Shown: one piece after another, positions 1 through 7,861 of the stretch
How the letters are laid out: the number at the start of each line of letters is the position of its first letter
Position numbering within the stretch: position 1 is the stretch's first letter
Source of the DNA: Marinobacter sediminum
GTDB lineage: Bacteria; Pseudomonadota; Gammaproteobacteria; Pseudomonadales; Oleiphilaceae
Direction of reading: 5' to 3'
Assembly: GCF_016820575.1 (NCBI RefSeq)
Contig: NZ_JAEMQH010000001.1
Span: forward strand, 1,302,001-1,366,000
DNA length: 64,000 bases
Notes under the pieces: model-generated
What the model was told of the DNA's origin: nothing
Seen by the model: only the letters and a program-made list of their open reading frames with translations
Databases searched by the model: none
Translations under genes and position numbers: made by a program

Positions 1-2
1 AT

Positions 3-377
3 CTGTTCCAGCCGTTGTTCGATAACCTGCGGGGGGCCTACAGCATTCTGGGCATGATGATCATCGGGATGAGCATCACCAGTTTCCGGGGACTGGCGGG
101 CAATCTCCGCTTCACCGGGTTGGCCTTCTTCGGAAAATTCGTGGTTTGGCCTGCCGTGGCCATCCTGTTCTGGTGGCTGGATGCCAACGTGCTGGGCATC
201 TACGAGCCTGCCGTCCACAAGGCCATTTTCCTGATTTCCATTACTCCGATTGCGGCCAACACAGTGGTCATTGCCACTCTGCTTGAGACCTCGCCGAGGC
301 AGGCGGCGGGCACGGTTCTGCTCACCACCCTGTTCGCACTCGCCTTCATCCCGGTGATGATTTCGTTCGCGTTCTAA
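3..377 (+). CDS. AEC-family permease, C-terminal part (5' end outside window)
   Basis: The reading frame is open from the window edge and ends with TAA at 375–377, so only about the last 124 residues are visible. They form about four hydrophobic segments with the glycine- and methionine-rich helix (GMMIIGMSI) and the ISITPIAANTVVIATL segment typical of the final half of auxin-efflux-carrier (AEC) permeases. Family members move small organic acids or similar solutes across the inner membrane. The substrate cannot be told from this piece. It converges on the CDF exporter gene, with the two stop regions overlapping by four bases. Confidence 0.7.
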   Translation: MFQPLFDNLRGAYSILGMMIIGMSITSFRGLAGNLRFTGLAFFGKFVVWPAVAILFWWLDANVLGIYEPAVHKAIFLISITPIAANTVVIATLLETSPRQAAGTVLLTTLFALAFIPVMISFAF

Positions 378-1027
378 TTGCTGCCAGTGCCCGCGGAGGC
401 TGGCTGGGGGCTGGTGGCACGAGCGGTTGCGATGTCACTGCGGGCGTGGCGCACCACGCTGATGCCCGCAGTCATGGCCAGGGTGCCCATGATGCCGGCG
501 ACCGCCAGATCGGGCCAGGCGGTGCCAGTGCCAAATACACCCAGGGCTGCGGCCATCACGGCGACGTTGCCTATGGCGTCGTTGCGGCTGCAGAGCCAGA
601 CCGAGCGCATGTCCGAATCGCCGCTTCGAAAACGGAACAGCATCAGGGCAACAACGACGTTGGCAATGAGGGCCAGGAAACCCACGGCGCCCATGGTCAG
701 GGGTTCAGGTGTCAGCCCGCTCTGGGCGACCCAGAGCGCCCGCAGCCAAACAACCAGGCCGAATGCGGCCATGGTCAGGCCCTTGATCATGGCCGCCCGC
801 CCGCGCCAGGCCAGGCCCATGGACAGCACGCTCAGCGACAGCAGGTAGTTGGCGCTGTCGCCAAAGAAGTCGATGGCATCGGCCATCAGCGATACGGAGC
901 CCGATTGGAAACTGGCCCATCCCTCGACAAGGAACATCGCCAGATTGATCCAGAGCGCGATCCACAAGGCTCGGCGGAAGCCGGGTGCGGGAGCTTGTGG
1001 GGTGGGGGCAGAGCAGCCACAGGCCAT
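374..1027 (-). CDS. Cation diffusion facilitator (CDF) family metal exporter
   Basis: This 217-residue membrane protein starts with a Cys-rich stretch (MACGCS) and has about five to six transmembrane segments. The second carries the acidic metal-binding pattern of CDF proteins (MADAIDFFGDSANY, about residues 48–61), and a later one has the NDAIGN pattern. It lacks the long cytoplasmic C-terminal domain of YiiP-type exporters, so it belongs to the short CDF group. CDF proteins export divalent ions such as Zn, Cd or Co by proton antiport. The start has a good AGGAGG ribosome site. The MerR-type promoter just upstream and the cadR-like gene before it point to heavy-metal-induced expression. The exact metal is inferred, not shown. 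Confidence 0.85.
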   Translation of the reverse strand: MACGCSAPTPQAPAPGFRRALWIALWINLAMFLVEGWASFQSGSVSLMADAIDFFGDSANYLLSLSVLSMGLAWRGRAAMIKGLTMAAFGLVVWLRALWVAQSGLTPEPLTMGAVGFLALIANVVVALMLFRFRSGDSDMRSVWLCSRNDAIGNVAVMAAALGVFGTGTAWPDLAVAGIMGTLAMTAGISVVRHARSDIATARATSPQPASAGTGSN

Positions 1028-1056
1028 AAATAATCCTCCTGTTGTGTGATGCTCTC

Positions 1057-1087
1057 AGTAAAAACCCTGTAGTTGCTACAGAGTCAA
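1057..1087 (-). promoter_or_regulatory. MerR-type promoter/operator of the CDF gene
   Basis: Reading the minus strand, a -35 box TTGACT (1087–1082) and a -10 box TTTACT (1062–1057) are separated by 19 bp, the over-long spacer typical of MerR-activated promoters. The spacer holds the dyad ACTCTGTAG-CAA-CTACAGGGT (1084–1064; one mismatch), which closely resembles known CadR/PbrR/ZntR operators. It lies between the regulator gene and the exporter start. Confidence 0.88.
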
Positions 1088-1106
1088 GCCGTGACAACGG
1101 GAGTGT

Positions 1107-1571
1107 TTAAACACCCTGGCCTTTGCCGTGGGTACCAGGGACGTGATTGTGCCCGGCTGGAGCGGCCGGGGTTTCCAGATCGTGGCTTAAGCTGCCAAGA
1201 ATTCCGCAGTCCCGCACTCTACCGCCGTCAGAACAGGCCTGCTGCAACTGCTCCAGTGTCTGCTCCAGGCTGGTCAGTTCCTGCAGCCGCTCCCGCACAT
1301 GGCGCAGGTGCCGTGCCAGCAAAGCATCGACATCATGACAGTCGGCGTCGGGTTGCTCGGTCAGGCGGATGAGCTCCCGGATTTCGTCCTGGGCCATGTC
1401 GAGGGTCCGGCAACGTTTGATAAACAGCAGGCGGTCCAAATGGGCCTGCCGGTACGCGCGGTACCCACTGGCATCGCGGTCAGGTTCGGGCAGCAGGCCA
1501 ATTTTCTCGTAATAGCGAACCGTTTCCACCACGATGTCGGCACGTTTCGATATTTCACCAATTCTCATCAT
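1107..1571 (-). CDS. cadR: MerR-family heavy-metal-responsive regulator (CadR/PbrR-like)
   Basis: The 154-residue protein has the N-terminal MerR winged helix (RIGEISKRADIVVETVRYYEKIGLL), a dimerisation helix, and metal-ligand cysteines in the CadR/PbrR arrangement: one in DADCHDVD and two in the C-terminal ACSDGG...DCGIL loop. The tail is His-rich (GHNHVPGTHGKG), as in several CadR proteins. Such regulators bind Cd(II) or Pb(II) and untwist a 19-bp-spaced promoter; one lies directly downstream, before the CDF exporter. Of the adjacent possible starts, ATG at 1571 has an AGGAG site seven bases upstream; ATG 1568 is also possible. Zn-responsive behaviour is an alternative. Confidence 0.85.
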   Translation of the reverse strand: MMRIGEISKRADIVVETVRYYEKIGLLPEPDRDASGYRAYRQAHLDRLLFIKRCRTLDMAQDEIRELIRLTEQPDADCHDVDALLARHLRHVRERLQELTSLEQTLEQLQQACSDGGRVRDCGILGSLSHDLETPAAPAGHNHVPGTHGKGQGV

Positions 1572-1590
1572 CAACGCACTCCTACCGTCG

Positions 1591-1816
1591 CTAAAGGCAT
1601 TTGTTCTGGCGTTCCAGTCGGTCGGTTTCGCGTTTTACTTCGGCATAGCATTCGCGGCTTATGGTTTCGAGCCGGTCAAGCGCCAGAAGCAGCCAGCGGC
1701 ACAACTGCTGGTCAATGTGATGATGCCCGTTTCAACGAGGTAAACACCTCGGCCTTCAGGCATTCTGGGAGCGCCGCATGCAGGTGGTTCTGTTGCCGAC
1801 CGGGCTGTTTAGTCAT
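1591..1816 (-). pseudogene. Decayed Crp/Fnr-family regulator remnant
   Basis: An ATG at 1816–1814 opens MTKQPGRQQNHLHAALPE, which looks like the N terminus of Crp/Fnr regulators of the RQNHLLAALP type. In another frame follows IDQQLCRWLLLALDRLE, the start of the DNA-binding domain. Joined to it is ISRECYAEVKRETDRLERQ, matching the extreme C terminus of the same family (ECYxVVKxExDRL), ending at TAG 1593–1591. The cNMP-binding domain and the helix-turn-helix core are missing, so at least two internal deletions and a frameshift have occurred. It lies just upstream of the cadR-like gene on the same strand. Assignment rests on remembered family signatures. Confidence 0.7.
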
Positions 1817-1892
1817 TCAAGATTCTGTCGAGAGACGCGAGTTGATTTCGCTACTCCGAGAAGATTAGCACAGGCGGGATGCCTCGGGTGTT

Positions 1893-1922
1893 AAGTGACC
1901 GGAGGGCGGGCTCCGGTCACTT
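1893..1922 (-). terminator. Hairpin after the outer-membrane barrel gene
   Basis: A perfect 12-bp inverted repeat (AAGTGACCGGAG / CTCCGGTCACTT) with a 6-base loop starts 12 bases past the stop of the minus-strand barrel gene. No clear T-run follows, so it may act as an mRNA 3' end stabiliser or a weak terminator. Confidence 0.6.
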
Positions 1923-1933
1923 CCAGGCAATGA

Positions 1934-2482
1934 TCAGAAGTTAAATCCGACACCGACGGTGTAAGCCCAGGCGCCATCGTCGAATGTGTCGTCGGCATCG
2001 CTGGAGTTATCGAAGAACCACTGATATTCCATACGTCCGAGCAAATAGGTCTTGGGTAGGACGTAATACTTGGCGCCCGCCTCCAGTCCGGCGAACGCAC
2101 TGTCTTTAACGGCATCGCCGTAAACCGCGCCCAGGCTGGCGCCCACGAGCGGCCTGAATTTATGGTGTCCGAACTGGTAATCGGCGTAACCACGGGTTGA
2201 TCCGTTCCAGAAATCATCGCTGGCGGATTGGCCTTCGATGTCGGCGTAGTTAACGCTCTGACGAATACCGACCACCACGTTGGGCTGGAGATACCAGCCG
2301 AGATCACCGGTGAGGCCGATGCTGCTGTTGTCAAAATCCCGGTCACTGCCGCCGGTTCCCGCTAGCGAGAACTCCCGGTCTCCGGTGTCGGGGCCAAACC
2401 CGGATGAGGCTCCTGATTGAGCGGTTGCCACCAGGGGCAGGACGGATAGAAAGCCAACGAAAATGAATGTTGAACGCTTCAT
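1934..2482 (-). CDS. Small outer-membrane beta-barrel protein
   Basis: The 182-residue product has a Sec signal peptide (MKRSTFIFVGFLSVLPLVATAQS) and a mature part of alternating amphipathic strands (GLTGDLGWYLQPNVVVGIRQSVNYAD, GYADYQFGHHKFRPLVGASL and so on). It ends in a C-terminal aromatic strand (YTVGVGFNF), the signal for BAM-dependent insertion. Size and pattern fit an eight-stranded OmpA/OmpW-like barrel. No specific function can be read from the sequence. It has its own ribosome site (AGGAGG-like, 2487–2495) and a 3' hairpin, so it is probably monocistronic. Confidence 0.7.
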   Translation of the reverse strand: MKRSTFIFVGFLSVLPLVATAQSGASSGFGPDTGDREFSLAGTGGSDRDFDNSSIGLTGDLGWYLQPNVVVGIRQSVNYADIEGQSASDDFWNGSTRGYADYQFGHHKFRPLVGASLGAVYGDAVKDSAFAGLEAGAKYYVLPKTYLLGRMEYQWFFDNSSDADDTFDDGAWAYTVGVGFNF

Positions 2483-2704
2483 GGCACATTACCTCCTGAA
2501 GTGTCCCTGGTAATGCCCTCGGTAGCTGCCTGATGCTAGGGTAGAGAATTGCTTGGATGCGGCTCCGAACCAAGGTTACTCCCAATGCTGACAAACGCAT
2601 TGAAGGCCGTCTGTTCGCTGGCGTACACAAGAACGCGTTTTACCGTTTTTTTGTCGCCTGGCGGTGGGCCCGGTGCTTCGGGTATTGGGGTATACCGCGC
2701 GGGC

Positions 2705-4231
2705 TCACTCGTCGAACAGTGAAAATTGCGGGTTTGGGGGAGGCGGCTCTTTGCGGGTGCTCGGGCGCTTCTGAATGGGGCCTTTGCGACTGCCATGGCG
2801 TTGCAGTACCCGGGCCGTTTCCGTCCGGGATACGTGCTGCTGGCGAAATTCGCCAATGGCTTTTCGTGCTGCTCGCGCCGCCTGCTCGTGGTCGCACACC
2901 GGCAGGGTATAGTTGTTGCCGCCGTAGCGCGCTTTCTGGGCTGGCGTCATCAGCCAGGGGGTGTGGACCAGATCCACCGGAACGCCCTGCAGTTCCGGCA
3001 GCCAACGCCGGATGAATTCACCGTCCGGGTCGAGCTTCTGGCTCTGCAGGACCGGGTTGTAGATGCGAAGGGCGTTGATGCCGGTGAGTCCGGACTGCAT
3101 CTGAACCTGCGGGTAATGAATCCCCGGTTCGAAATCGGTGAACTGGCGGGCCAGGTGCAGGGCCGGATCGCGCCAGTGCAGCCAGAGTTGGTAGCTGGCA
3201 ACGGCCATCAACATGGCGCGCATGCGAAAGTTGATCCAGCCGGTGTGGTGCAGCGCGCGCATGCAGGCGTCCACCAGGGGCCAGCCGGTCTGACCTTCCT
3301 GCCAACGCTGAAGACGCTCCGATTCGCCGGGGCCAGTTTTCAGGCCTTCCAGCTCGCGGTGCATGGCACGAAATTCCAGTTCCGGTTCGTCTTCCAGTTT
3401 CTGGATGAAATGGCAGTGCCAGTGAAGTCGTGAGCGGAAGCTGGTCAGGCTGCGCTGCTTTCGGGGCAGGCTGCCGGGGTGTTGGCCGGTTTGTTTCGCT
3501 CCTTGGTAAATCTCCCGCAGGCTGACCGTGCCGTAGGCGATGTGCGGGCTTAAACGGGAACAGGCGCGCACGGCACTGACCGGGCTGGAGATGTTGTATT
3601 GGTAGCCGACGCAGCGACGTTCCAGAAAGGAGGCCAGCAGTTTCTCGCCGCGCTGGCTGCCACCGGCCTGCCGGTCCGGGCAAGGACTGGAGTCCGCCAG
3701 GGACATGTCACTGGGCGTGCTGGCGAGACCGGTCAGATCATCCGGCACCTGCAGGCCAGCCGGTGCGGGTGTTGGTTGCTGCCGCATCAACTGCGACCAG
3801 GCCTTGTCCCATAGATCCCGATCCCGCAGGCGGCGAACCACGCCGAATTGCTGCCACTCCCGGAACTCAATGCTGTGCTCCTGGCACCAGCCGATGAGGT
3901 GCTGGTCGCGGTCGAATGTCCACTGACCGCCGGTTTCCTGGTGACAGAACACTCGCCGGATGCCAATGACGGAATTCAGGCGCTCCAGGGCCTGCGTGAC
4001 CGGTCCGGTCATCACCAGAAGGTCGGCGCCGAGGTGCCGGAGCTGGCGGCGCAGATCGGCCAGCGACTCCTCGATAAACGCCCACTGGCGCGCGGAGGTG
4101 TCGGGCAGTTGCCAGTAATCGGGCTCAATCACGTACAGTGGGACGACCGGTTCACCGAGCGCCGCAGCGGCTGCTAATGGGGCATGATCGCGGGTGCGAA
4201 GGTCGCGCTTGAACCACACCACCGTGGTCAT
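2705..4231 (-). CDS. Cryptochrome/DNA photolyase family protein
   Basis: The 508-residue flavoprotein has the N-terminal photolyase domain ([13 protein letters not shown] at residues 4–16) binding an antenna chromophore, and a C-terminal FAD domain with the WINFRMRAM motif near residue 331 and [10 protein letters not shown] further on. The family repairs UV-induced pyrimidine dimers with blue light or acts as a photosensor. The last ~35 residues form a charged, proline-rich tail ending in QFSLFDE, which resembles a DNA sliding-clamp-binding motif. Its ATG overlaps the stop of the DUF2256 gene (ATGA), so the two are co-translated. A repair role is likely; whether it acts on CPD or is a cryptochrome is not settled. 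Confidence 0.88.
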   Translation of the reverse strand: MTTVVWFKRDLRTRDHAPLAAAAALGEPVVPLYVIEPDYWQLPDTSARQWAFIEESLADLRRQLRHLGADLLVMTGPVTQALERLNSVIGIRRVFCHQETGGQWTFDRDQHLIGWCQEHSIEFREWQQFGVVRRLRDRDLWDKAWSQLMRQQPTPAPAGLQVPDDLTGLASTPSDMSLADSSPCPDRQAGGSQRGEKLLASFLERRCVGYQYNISSPVSAVRACSRLSPHIAYGTVSLREIYQGAKQTGQHPGSLPRKQRSLTSFRSRLHWHCHFIQKLEDEPELEFRAMHRELEGLKTGPGESERLQRWQEGQTGWPLVDACMRALHHTGWINFRMRAMLMAVASYQLWLHWRDPALHLARQFTDFEPGIHYPQVQMQSGLTGINALRIYNPVLQSQKLDPDGEFIRRWLPELQGVPVDLVHTPWLMTPAQKARYGGNNYTLPVCDHEQAARAARKAIGEFRQQHVSRTETARVLQRHGSRKGPIQKRPSTRKEPPPPNPQFSLFDE

Positions 4232-4371
4232 TGGCCCTGACTCCGGCTGCGCCGGCAGCGCTCACTGCAATAACGTACATTGGCCCAGTCCCGGGCCCAC
4301 TTCTTGCGCCAGGCAAAGGGGCGTTGGCACACCGGGCAGGTTTTGGTTGGTAGGTTCGGTTTCTTGTGCAC
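4228..4371 (-). CDS. DUF2256 zinc-ribbon small protein
   Basis: This 47-residue protein has four cysteines arranged CPVC (12, 15) and CSERC (35, 39), around the conserved [11 protein letters not shown] block of the DUF2256 family. This is a small zinc ribbon of unknown role that often sits next to or is fused with photolyase/cryptochrome genes. The GTG start (4371) gives the usual family N terminus [10 protein letters not shown]. The frame is open further upstream and an AGGAG lies 18 bases away, too far for a normal site, so the start is not certain. The stop overlaps the photolyase ATG. A helper role for the photolyase is inference. Confidence 0.85.
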   Translation of the reverse strand: MHKKPNLPTKTCPVCQRPFAWRKKWARDWANVRYCSERCRRSRSQGQ

Positions 4372-4446
4372 GAGGGTGGTCCAGATCTCCTGACAGTAGA
4401 CAACAGATACGTGACTACTGCCGCTGGAGATTGGTCCGGCGCTTGC

Positions 4447-5058
4447 TCAGGACGGCGATGACTCGGCCGCCAGCGTGGTCAGGTCTTCACTGATCTGCTG
4501 GGCACTCAGCCCGGGCCGGAGCAGCAGGCGTGCTTCGCCGTCGCCATCGAACACATAAACGGCGGCACTGTGGGAAACCTGATAATTACCCTCGGCATCC
4601 GGTTGGTCGTAGCCGAAGGTAGTGCGGTAACGCTTGGCGAATGTCCGGAGTGCGGCTTCCTCGCCGGTCAGTCCGACTATCCCCTCGCCGAAGAATTGAA
4701 CGTAGCTGCCGATTCGCTCCGGAGTGTCGCGATTCGGATCAACGCTGACAAACAAGGTGGTGACTTCATCTTGCAGGTTGTCGGGCATTTTTTTGATGGC
4801 GGTTCGCAGACTGCTCAGGGTGGCAGGGCAAACATCCGGGCAGGAGGTAAAGCCAAAGTACACCAGGCGAATCTGGCCCGAGGAATCGGCTTCGGTCACC
4901 GGCTTTCCGGAAGTGCCGGTCAAGGTGAACGCCAGCTCCGGCATTAGCCCGCTGATGTCTTTGCCGTGCCAGTTTTCCGCATCGCCCAGGCAACCAGTCA
5001 ATGCCAGCGACAGCAGCACGATCGCAACTCGGGCCAGGGGCAAATTCATTGGCGTCAT
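4447..5058 (-). CDS. SCO1/SenC family copper chaperone lipoprotein
   Basis: The 203-residue protein has a lipoprotein signal (LALTGC, Cys23) and a thioredoxin-like fold with the copper-binding CPDVC pair (Cys73, Cys77). A conserved histidine lies in the SHSAAVYVF segment (near 162). SCO proteins deliver copper or reduce the CuA site of cytochrome c oxidase on the periplasmic side. The start overlaps the stop of the upstream CtaG gene (ATGA), so the two form an oxidase-assembly operon, although no oxidase subunits are in the window. The in-frame ATG three codons later is an alternative start. Confidence 0.9.
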   Translation of the reverse strand: MTPMNLPLARVAIVLLSLALTGCLGDAENWHGKDISGLMPELAFTLTGTSGKPVTEADSSGQIRLVYFGFTSCPDVCPATLSSLRTAIKKMPDNLQDEVTTLFVSVDPNRDTPERIGSYVQFFGEGIVGLTGEEAALRTFAKRYRTTFGYDQPDAEGNYQVSHSAAVYVFDGDGEARLLLRPGLSAQQISEDLTTLAAESSPS

Positions 5059-5897
5059 GGGGCTGATCCTTCCGCTAGTGGTTGGCTTTGGGCGCGCGCG
5101 CCGTCCGCATGCATGGCGCGCCGCAGAATAATCAGGATGCCGACGATGCTCATCATGGCCGGTGGGATCCAGGTCAGCAGTCCGCCCAGCAGTTGGTCGG
5201 TTTCCGGGGGCATGGGCCAGGCTCGGCCGCAGACCTCGTAAACGTCATACACCATGCCCCGGGAGAACACGATCCAGGCTCCGAGAATCATCTGGGGAAT
5301 CGCCACCAGCGCCAACAACAGAATACGCTTGCCATAACCAAGCGCATTACTGACCGCCGGCGAGCGCGAGTCCAAGATCAGCCACCAGAACAGCAGGCCA
5401 TCAAGCAACATGCTCCAGTTCATCAGCCAGTAAAGTTGCCGGCTGAGCATGGCGTCGAAATGGATGGGTGGCCAAAGCCAGAAAAAGATCAGGCCGACAA
5501 ACAGAAACGCAGCAATGGCCGGTTGCTGCAGCAGACGGTACAGCCAGCCCAGTGGGGCAAGCAGGCGGCGGCTGCCGGGTCCGGCGAGGCCATACCAGTA
5601 CCGGACAATGGGTAGGGGGTTGGACAGGGCGATCAGCAATGGTCCCAGGTGGTGAAGAATGAGGTGCTGGCCGCGGTGCACGAAGAACATGTACTGGGAA
5701 TAGTAGTCGAACCGGGTCTGCATCACCGCGTAGCAGAGCATCACCCCGAGCACGAAGGTGACGATGCGAACCGGGCCGGGTCGATCGGCTGCCGGCATCC
5801 GGAGCAGGCCAATACTGTAAAGCCCAAGCATGGCCGCGAAGCTGAACACGGTCAGTGGTGAAAAATCGTAGGGCAGTAAATAGCCGGCGGCAGACAT
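5055..5897 (-). CDS. caa3-type CtaG cytochrome c oxidase assembly factor
   Basis: A polytopic membrane protein of about 280 residues with seven or so hydrophobic segments and the family pattern YSQYMFFVHRGQHLILHHLGPLLIAL, rich in His. It fits the CtaG family (PF09678) needed for assembly or copper loading of heme-copper oxidases, and not the unrelated Cox11-type CtaG. The ATG at 5897 (MSAAGYLLPYDFSP) with GAGAG nine bases upstream is preferred; a TTG 33 bases further upstream is possible. It is translationally coupled to the downstream SCO gene. Confidence 0.82.
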   Translation of the reverse strand: MSAAGYLLPYDFSPLTVFSFAAMLGLYSIGLLRMPAADRPGPVRIVTFVLGVMLCYAVMQTRFDYYSQYMFFVHRGQHLILHHLGPLLIALSNPLPIVRYWYGLAGPGSRRLLAPLGWLYRLLQQPAIAAFLFVGLIFFWLWPPIHFDAMLSRQLYWLMNWSMLLDGLLFWWLILDSRSPAVSNALGYGKRILLLALVAIPQMILGAWIVFSRGMVYDVYEVCGRAWPMPPETDQLLGGLLTWIPPAMMSIVGILIILRRAMHADGARAQSQPLAEGSAP

Positions 5898-6034
5898 AGA
5901 GCGCACTCTCAGTGGGCAAGTAGTGTGCAAGTTTCCCTGGCACGGGTTATCTTTTTTGTCAGAGCCCCCCGAGTCTTACCGTCATGTGGACGGATTTCAA
6001 GGCCGGTTCAGGCAGTTTCCGACGGAGAGAGTGT

Positions 6035-7723
6035 ATGGCCCGATACAGCGATTCCCTCGCGGCACCCTCGGTGTTGATCTTTGACTGGCACGGCACTTTA
6101 GTGGATACCCACGACGCCATGTTCAGCGCGATGGAGGAAATGCTGCCGCAGCTGGAAGATCTAAATCTGGTGGAGCGGCTGTTGCCCGAGGCGAAATGCC
6201 GGACCCCCGATGATGCCAAATTGGTTCGCTACATCCGTATTTTTCGCCGGCTGCACCCACGAATTCTGGCCGAGCGCCGGGTCTCCCGCACCGATATTTT
6301 CAATGCCATCTTCGGCGAGGATCGTGACGCCAAGCTGATCGCTCACAAGGCCTACAACGAGGCCTATCGCCGCCACTTCGGTAAGGTGAAACCGTTTCAG
6401 CCGGGAGCATACGAGTACCTGACTGCACTCAAGGCCATGGGGATCAAGCTGGCGGTTTCCACCAACCGGAACCGGGAGTTTCTGGATAAAGAACTGGTGA
6501 CCGTGGACGAGGGCCGGTGGCTGCATCTGTTTGATGCCACCGTGTGCGCCGATGACGTTACCGAGTACAAGCCGGACCCTGAAGTCATTTTGAAAACCCT
6601 GGAAAAACTGGGGCTGCCGGCCGATAGCCGCGCCTGGTACGTGGGCGACAGCTACGTCGACATGCTGACTGCAAACCGCGCCGGAGTCGCCGGCGTGTTT
6701 TATAACGGCTCTGGCTGGGAGCCGCAGCGCATCGATAGCTGGTTTTCCCACCGTGATGCACCCTTGGCCATTCTCGACAGTTTCGAGGATTTGCTGGACC
6801 TGCTAGCGCTGCTGGAACGGAGTCAGCCCAAGGCCTTTCGCCAGGCCCCGGCCGAAGTGCGCCCGAAACCCTTTCCGCCACCGGAGCGGCCGGAGCCTCG
6901 GGTGGAGGCCGACTGGCATCCGGCGGTGGTCAAACTCATCCGGCCGCAGGTGGTGCTGTTCGACTGGCACGCTACCCTGGTGGATACCCTGGATGCCATG
7001 TACCACGCCGTCGATGACATGCTGCCGGATTTTCACAAGCTGGACCTGATGGCGCGCATGGTTTCCCCCGAAGACAGCAAGACTCCGGAGGATGCGCGGC
7101 TGGTGGCATACGTTCGTGAGTTTGCTCGCCTGCACCCGAAGGTAAAAGCGGACCGAAAAATCTCCCGAACGGATATTTTCGAAGTGCTGTTTGGTGACGA
7201 TCAGGAAGCTAAGCAGATTGCCCATCAGGCCTTCAATTTCCACTACCGCACCCACTACGGCACGGTGAAGGCGTTCGAGCCTAAGGTGCGGGAGGTGCTC
7301 GAAGGGCTGCGTCGGCTGCACCGGCAGGTTGGTGTGATTACCAACCGGGACCGGGAGTTCTTTGAGCACGAGCTGGCGGCGGTTGAGGAAACTGGCTGGA
7401 CCCATTTGTTCGATGTCGATGTCTGCGGTGACGACACCCCACTACGCAAACCCCACCCGGACCAGCTGCTGCTGGCGGTGCAAAAGCTGGATTATCCGCC
7501 GGATCCCAGTGTCTGGTATGTGGGTGACAGCACCACCGATGTGATCGCGGCGAAACGGGCCGGCATGACCTCGGTGTTTTTCAACGGGGCCCAGTGGGAT
7601 CAGCCCTGGCTCAATCGCATATTTCCCGGCACCCACAAGCACCCCGACAAACCCGACGTGGTGGTGAATGACTTTTCGGAATTTTGGGCCCTGGTGCTGG
7701 CCTGCGAAATCGGACCTCCCTAA
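6035..7723 (+). CDS. Tandem HAD-superfamily hydrolase-like protein
   Basis: The 562-residue protein consists of two homologous HAD domains (about 12–265 and 305–555) joined by a proline-rich linker. Each keeps motif I aspartate (Asp17, Asp310), motif II (STNRN, ITNRD), motif III lysine (YKPDPE, RKPHPD) and motif IV (WYVGDSxxD). In both, however, the second Asp of the DxD signature is His: FDWHGTLVD and FDWHATLVD. The cap region is conserved between halves (RRLHPRI.AERRVSRTDIF / ARLHPKVKADRKISRTDIF). HAD phosphatases use that residue as acid/base, so activity is probably altered. The substrate is unknown. ATG 6035 has GGAG seven bases upstream; a start 51 bases earlier has no good site. Confidence 0.85.
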   Translation: MARYSDSLAAPSVLIFDWHGTLVDTHDAMFSAMEEMLPQLEDLNLVERLLPEAKCRTPDDAKLVRYIRIFRRLHPRILAERRVSRTDIFNAIFGEDRDAKLIAHKAYNEAYRRHFGKVKPFQPGAYEYLTALKAMGIKLAVSTNRNREFLDKELVTVDEGRWLHLFDATVCADDVTEYKPDPEVILKTLEKLGLPADSRAWYVGDSYVDMLTANRAGVAGVFYNGSGWEPQRIDSWFSHRDAPLAILDSFEDLLDLLALLERSQPKAFRQAPAEVRPKPFPPPERPEPRVEADWHPAVVKLIRPQVVLFDWHATLVDTLDAMYHAVDDMLPDFHKLDLMARMVSPEDSKTPEDARLVAYVREFARLHPKVKADRKISRTDIFEVLFGDDQEAKQIAHQAFNFHYRTHYGTVKAFEPKVREVLEGLRRLHRQVGVITNRDREFFEHELAAVEETGWTHLFDVDVCGDDTPLRKPHPDQLLLAVQKLDYPPDPSVWYVGDSTTDVIAAKRAGMTSVFFNGAQWDQPWLNRIFPGTHKHPDKPDVVVNDFSEFWALVLACEIGPP

Positions 7724-7840
7724 ACCGGGCTCTCCAAACCCAAAAAACTAAGTCAGCAGAGCCCCTATCCGGTGGCAGTTTCGGGCTGAAAATCAGACCA
7801 ACCGAAGTAGAGATCTGCTAAGGTAGCGCACACCCCAACG

Positions 7841-7851
7841 ACAACAACAAA
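7841..7851 (+). promoter_or_regulatory. A-rich leader motif (Hfq/Crc-type) before the response regulator
   Basis: ACAACAACAAA lies 10 bases before the ATG in a leader with no good Shine-Dalgarno. It fits the AAnAAnAA repeats recognised by Hfq with Crc in pseudomonads. Function here is inferred from the motif and the matching copy before the transporter's first gene. Confidence 0.45.
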
Positions 7852-7861
7852 CGACCAGACC

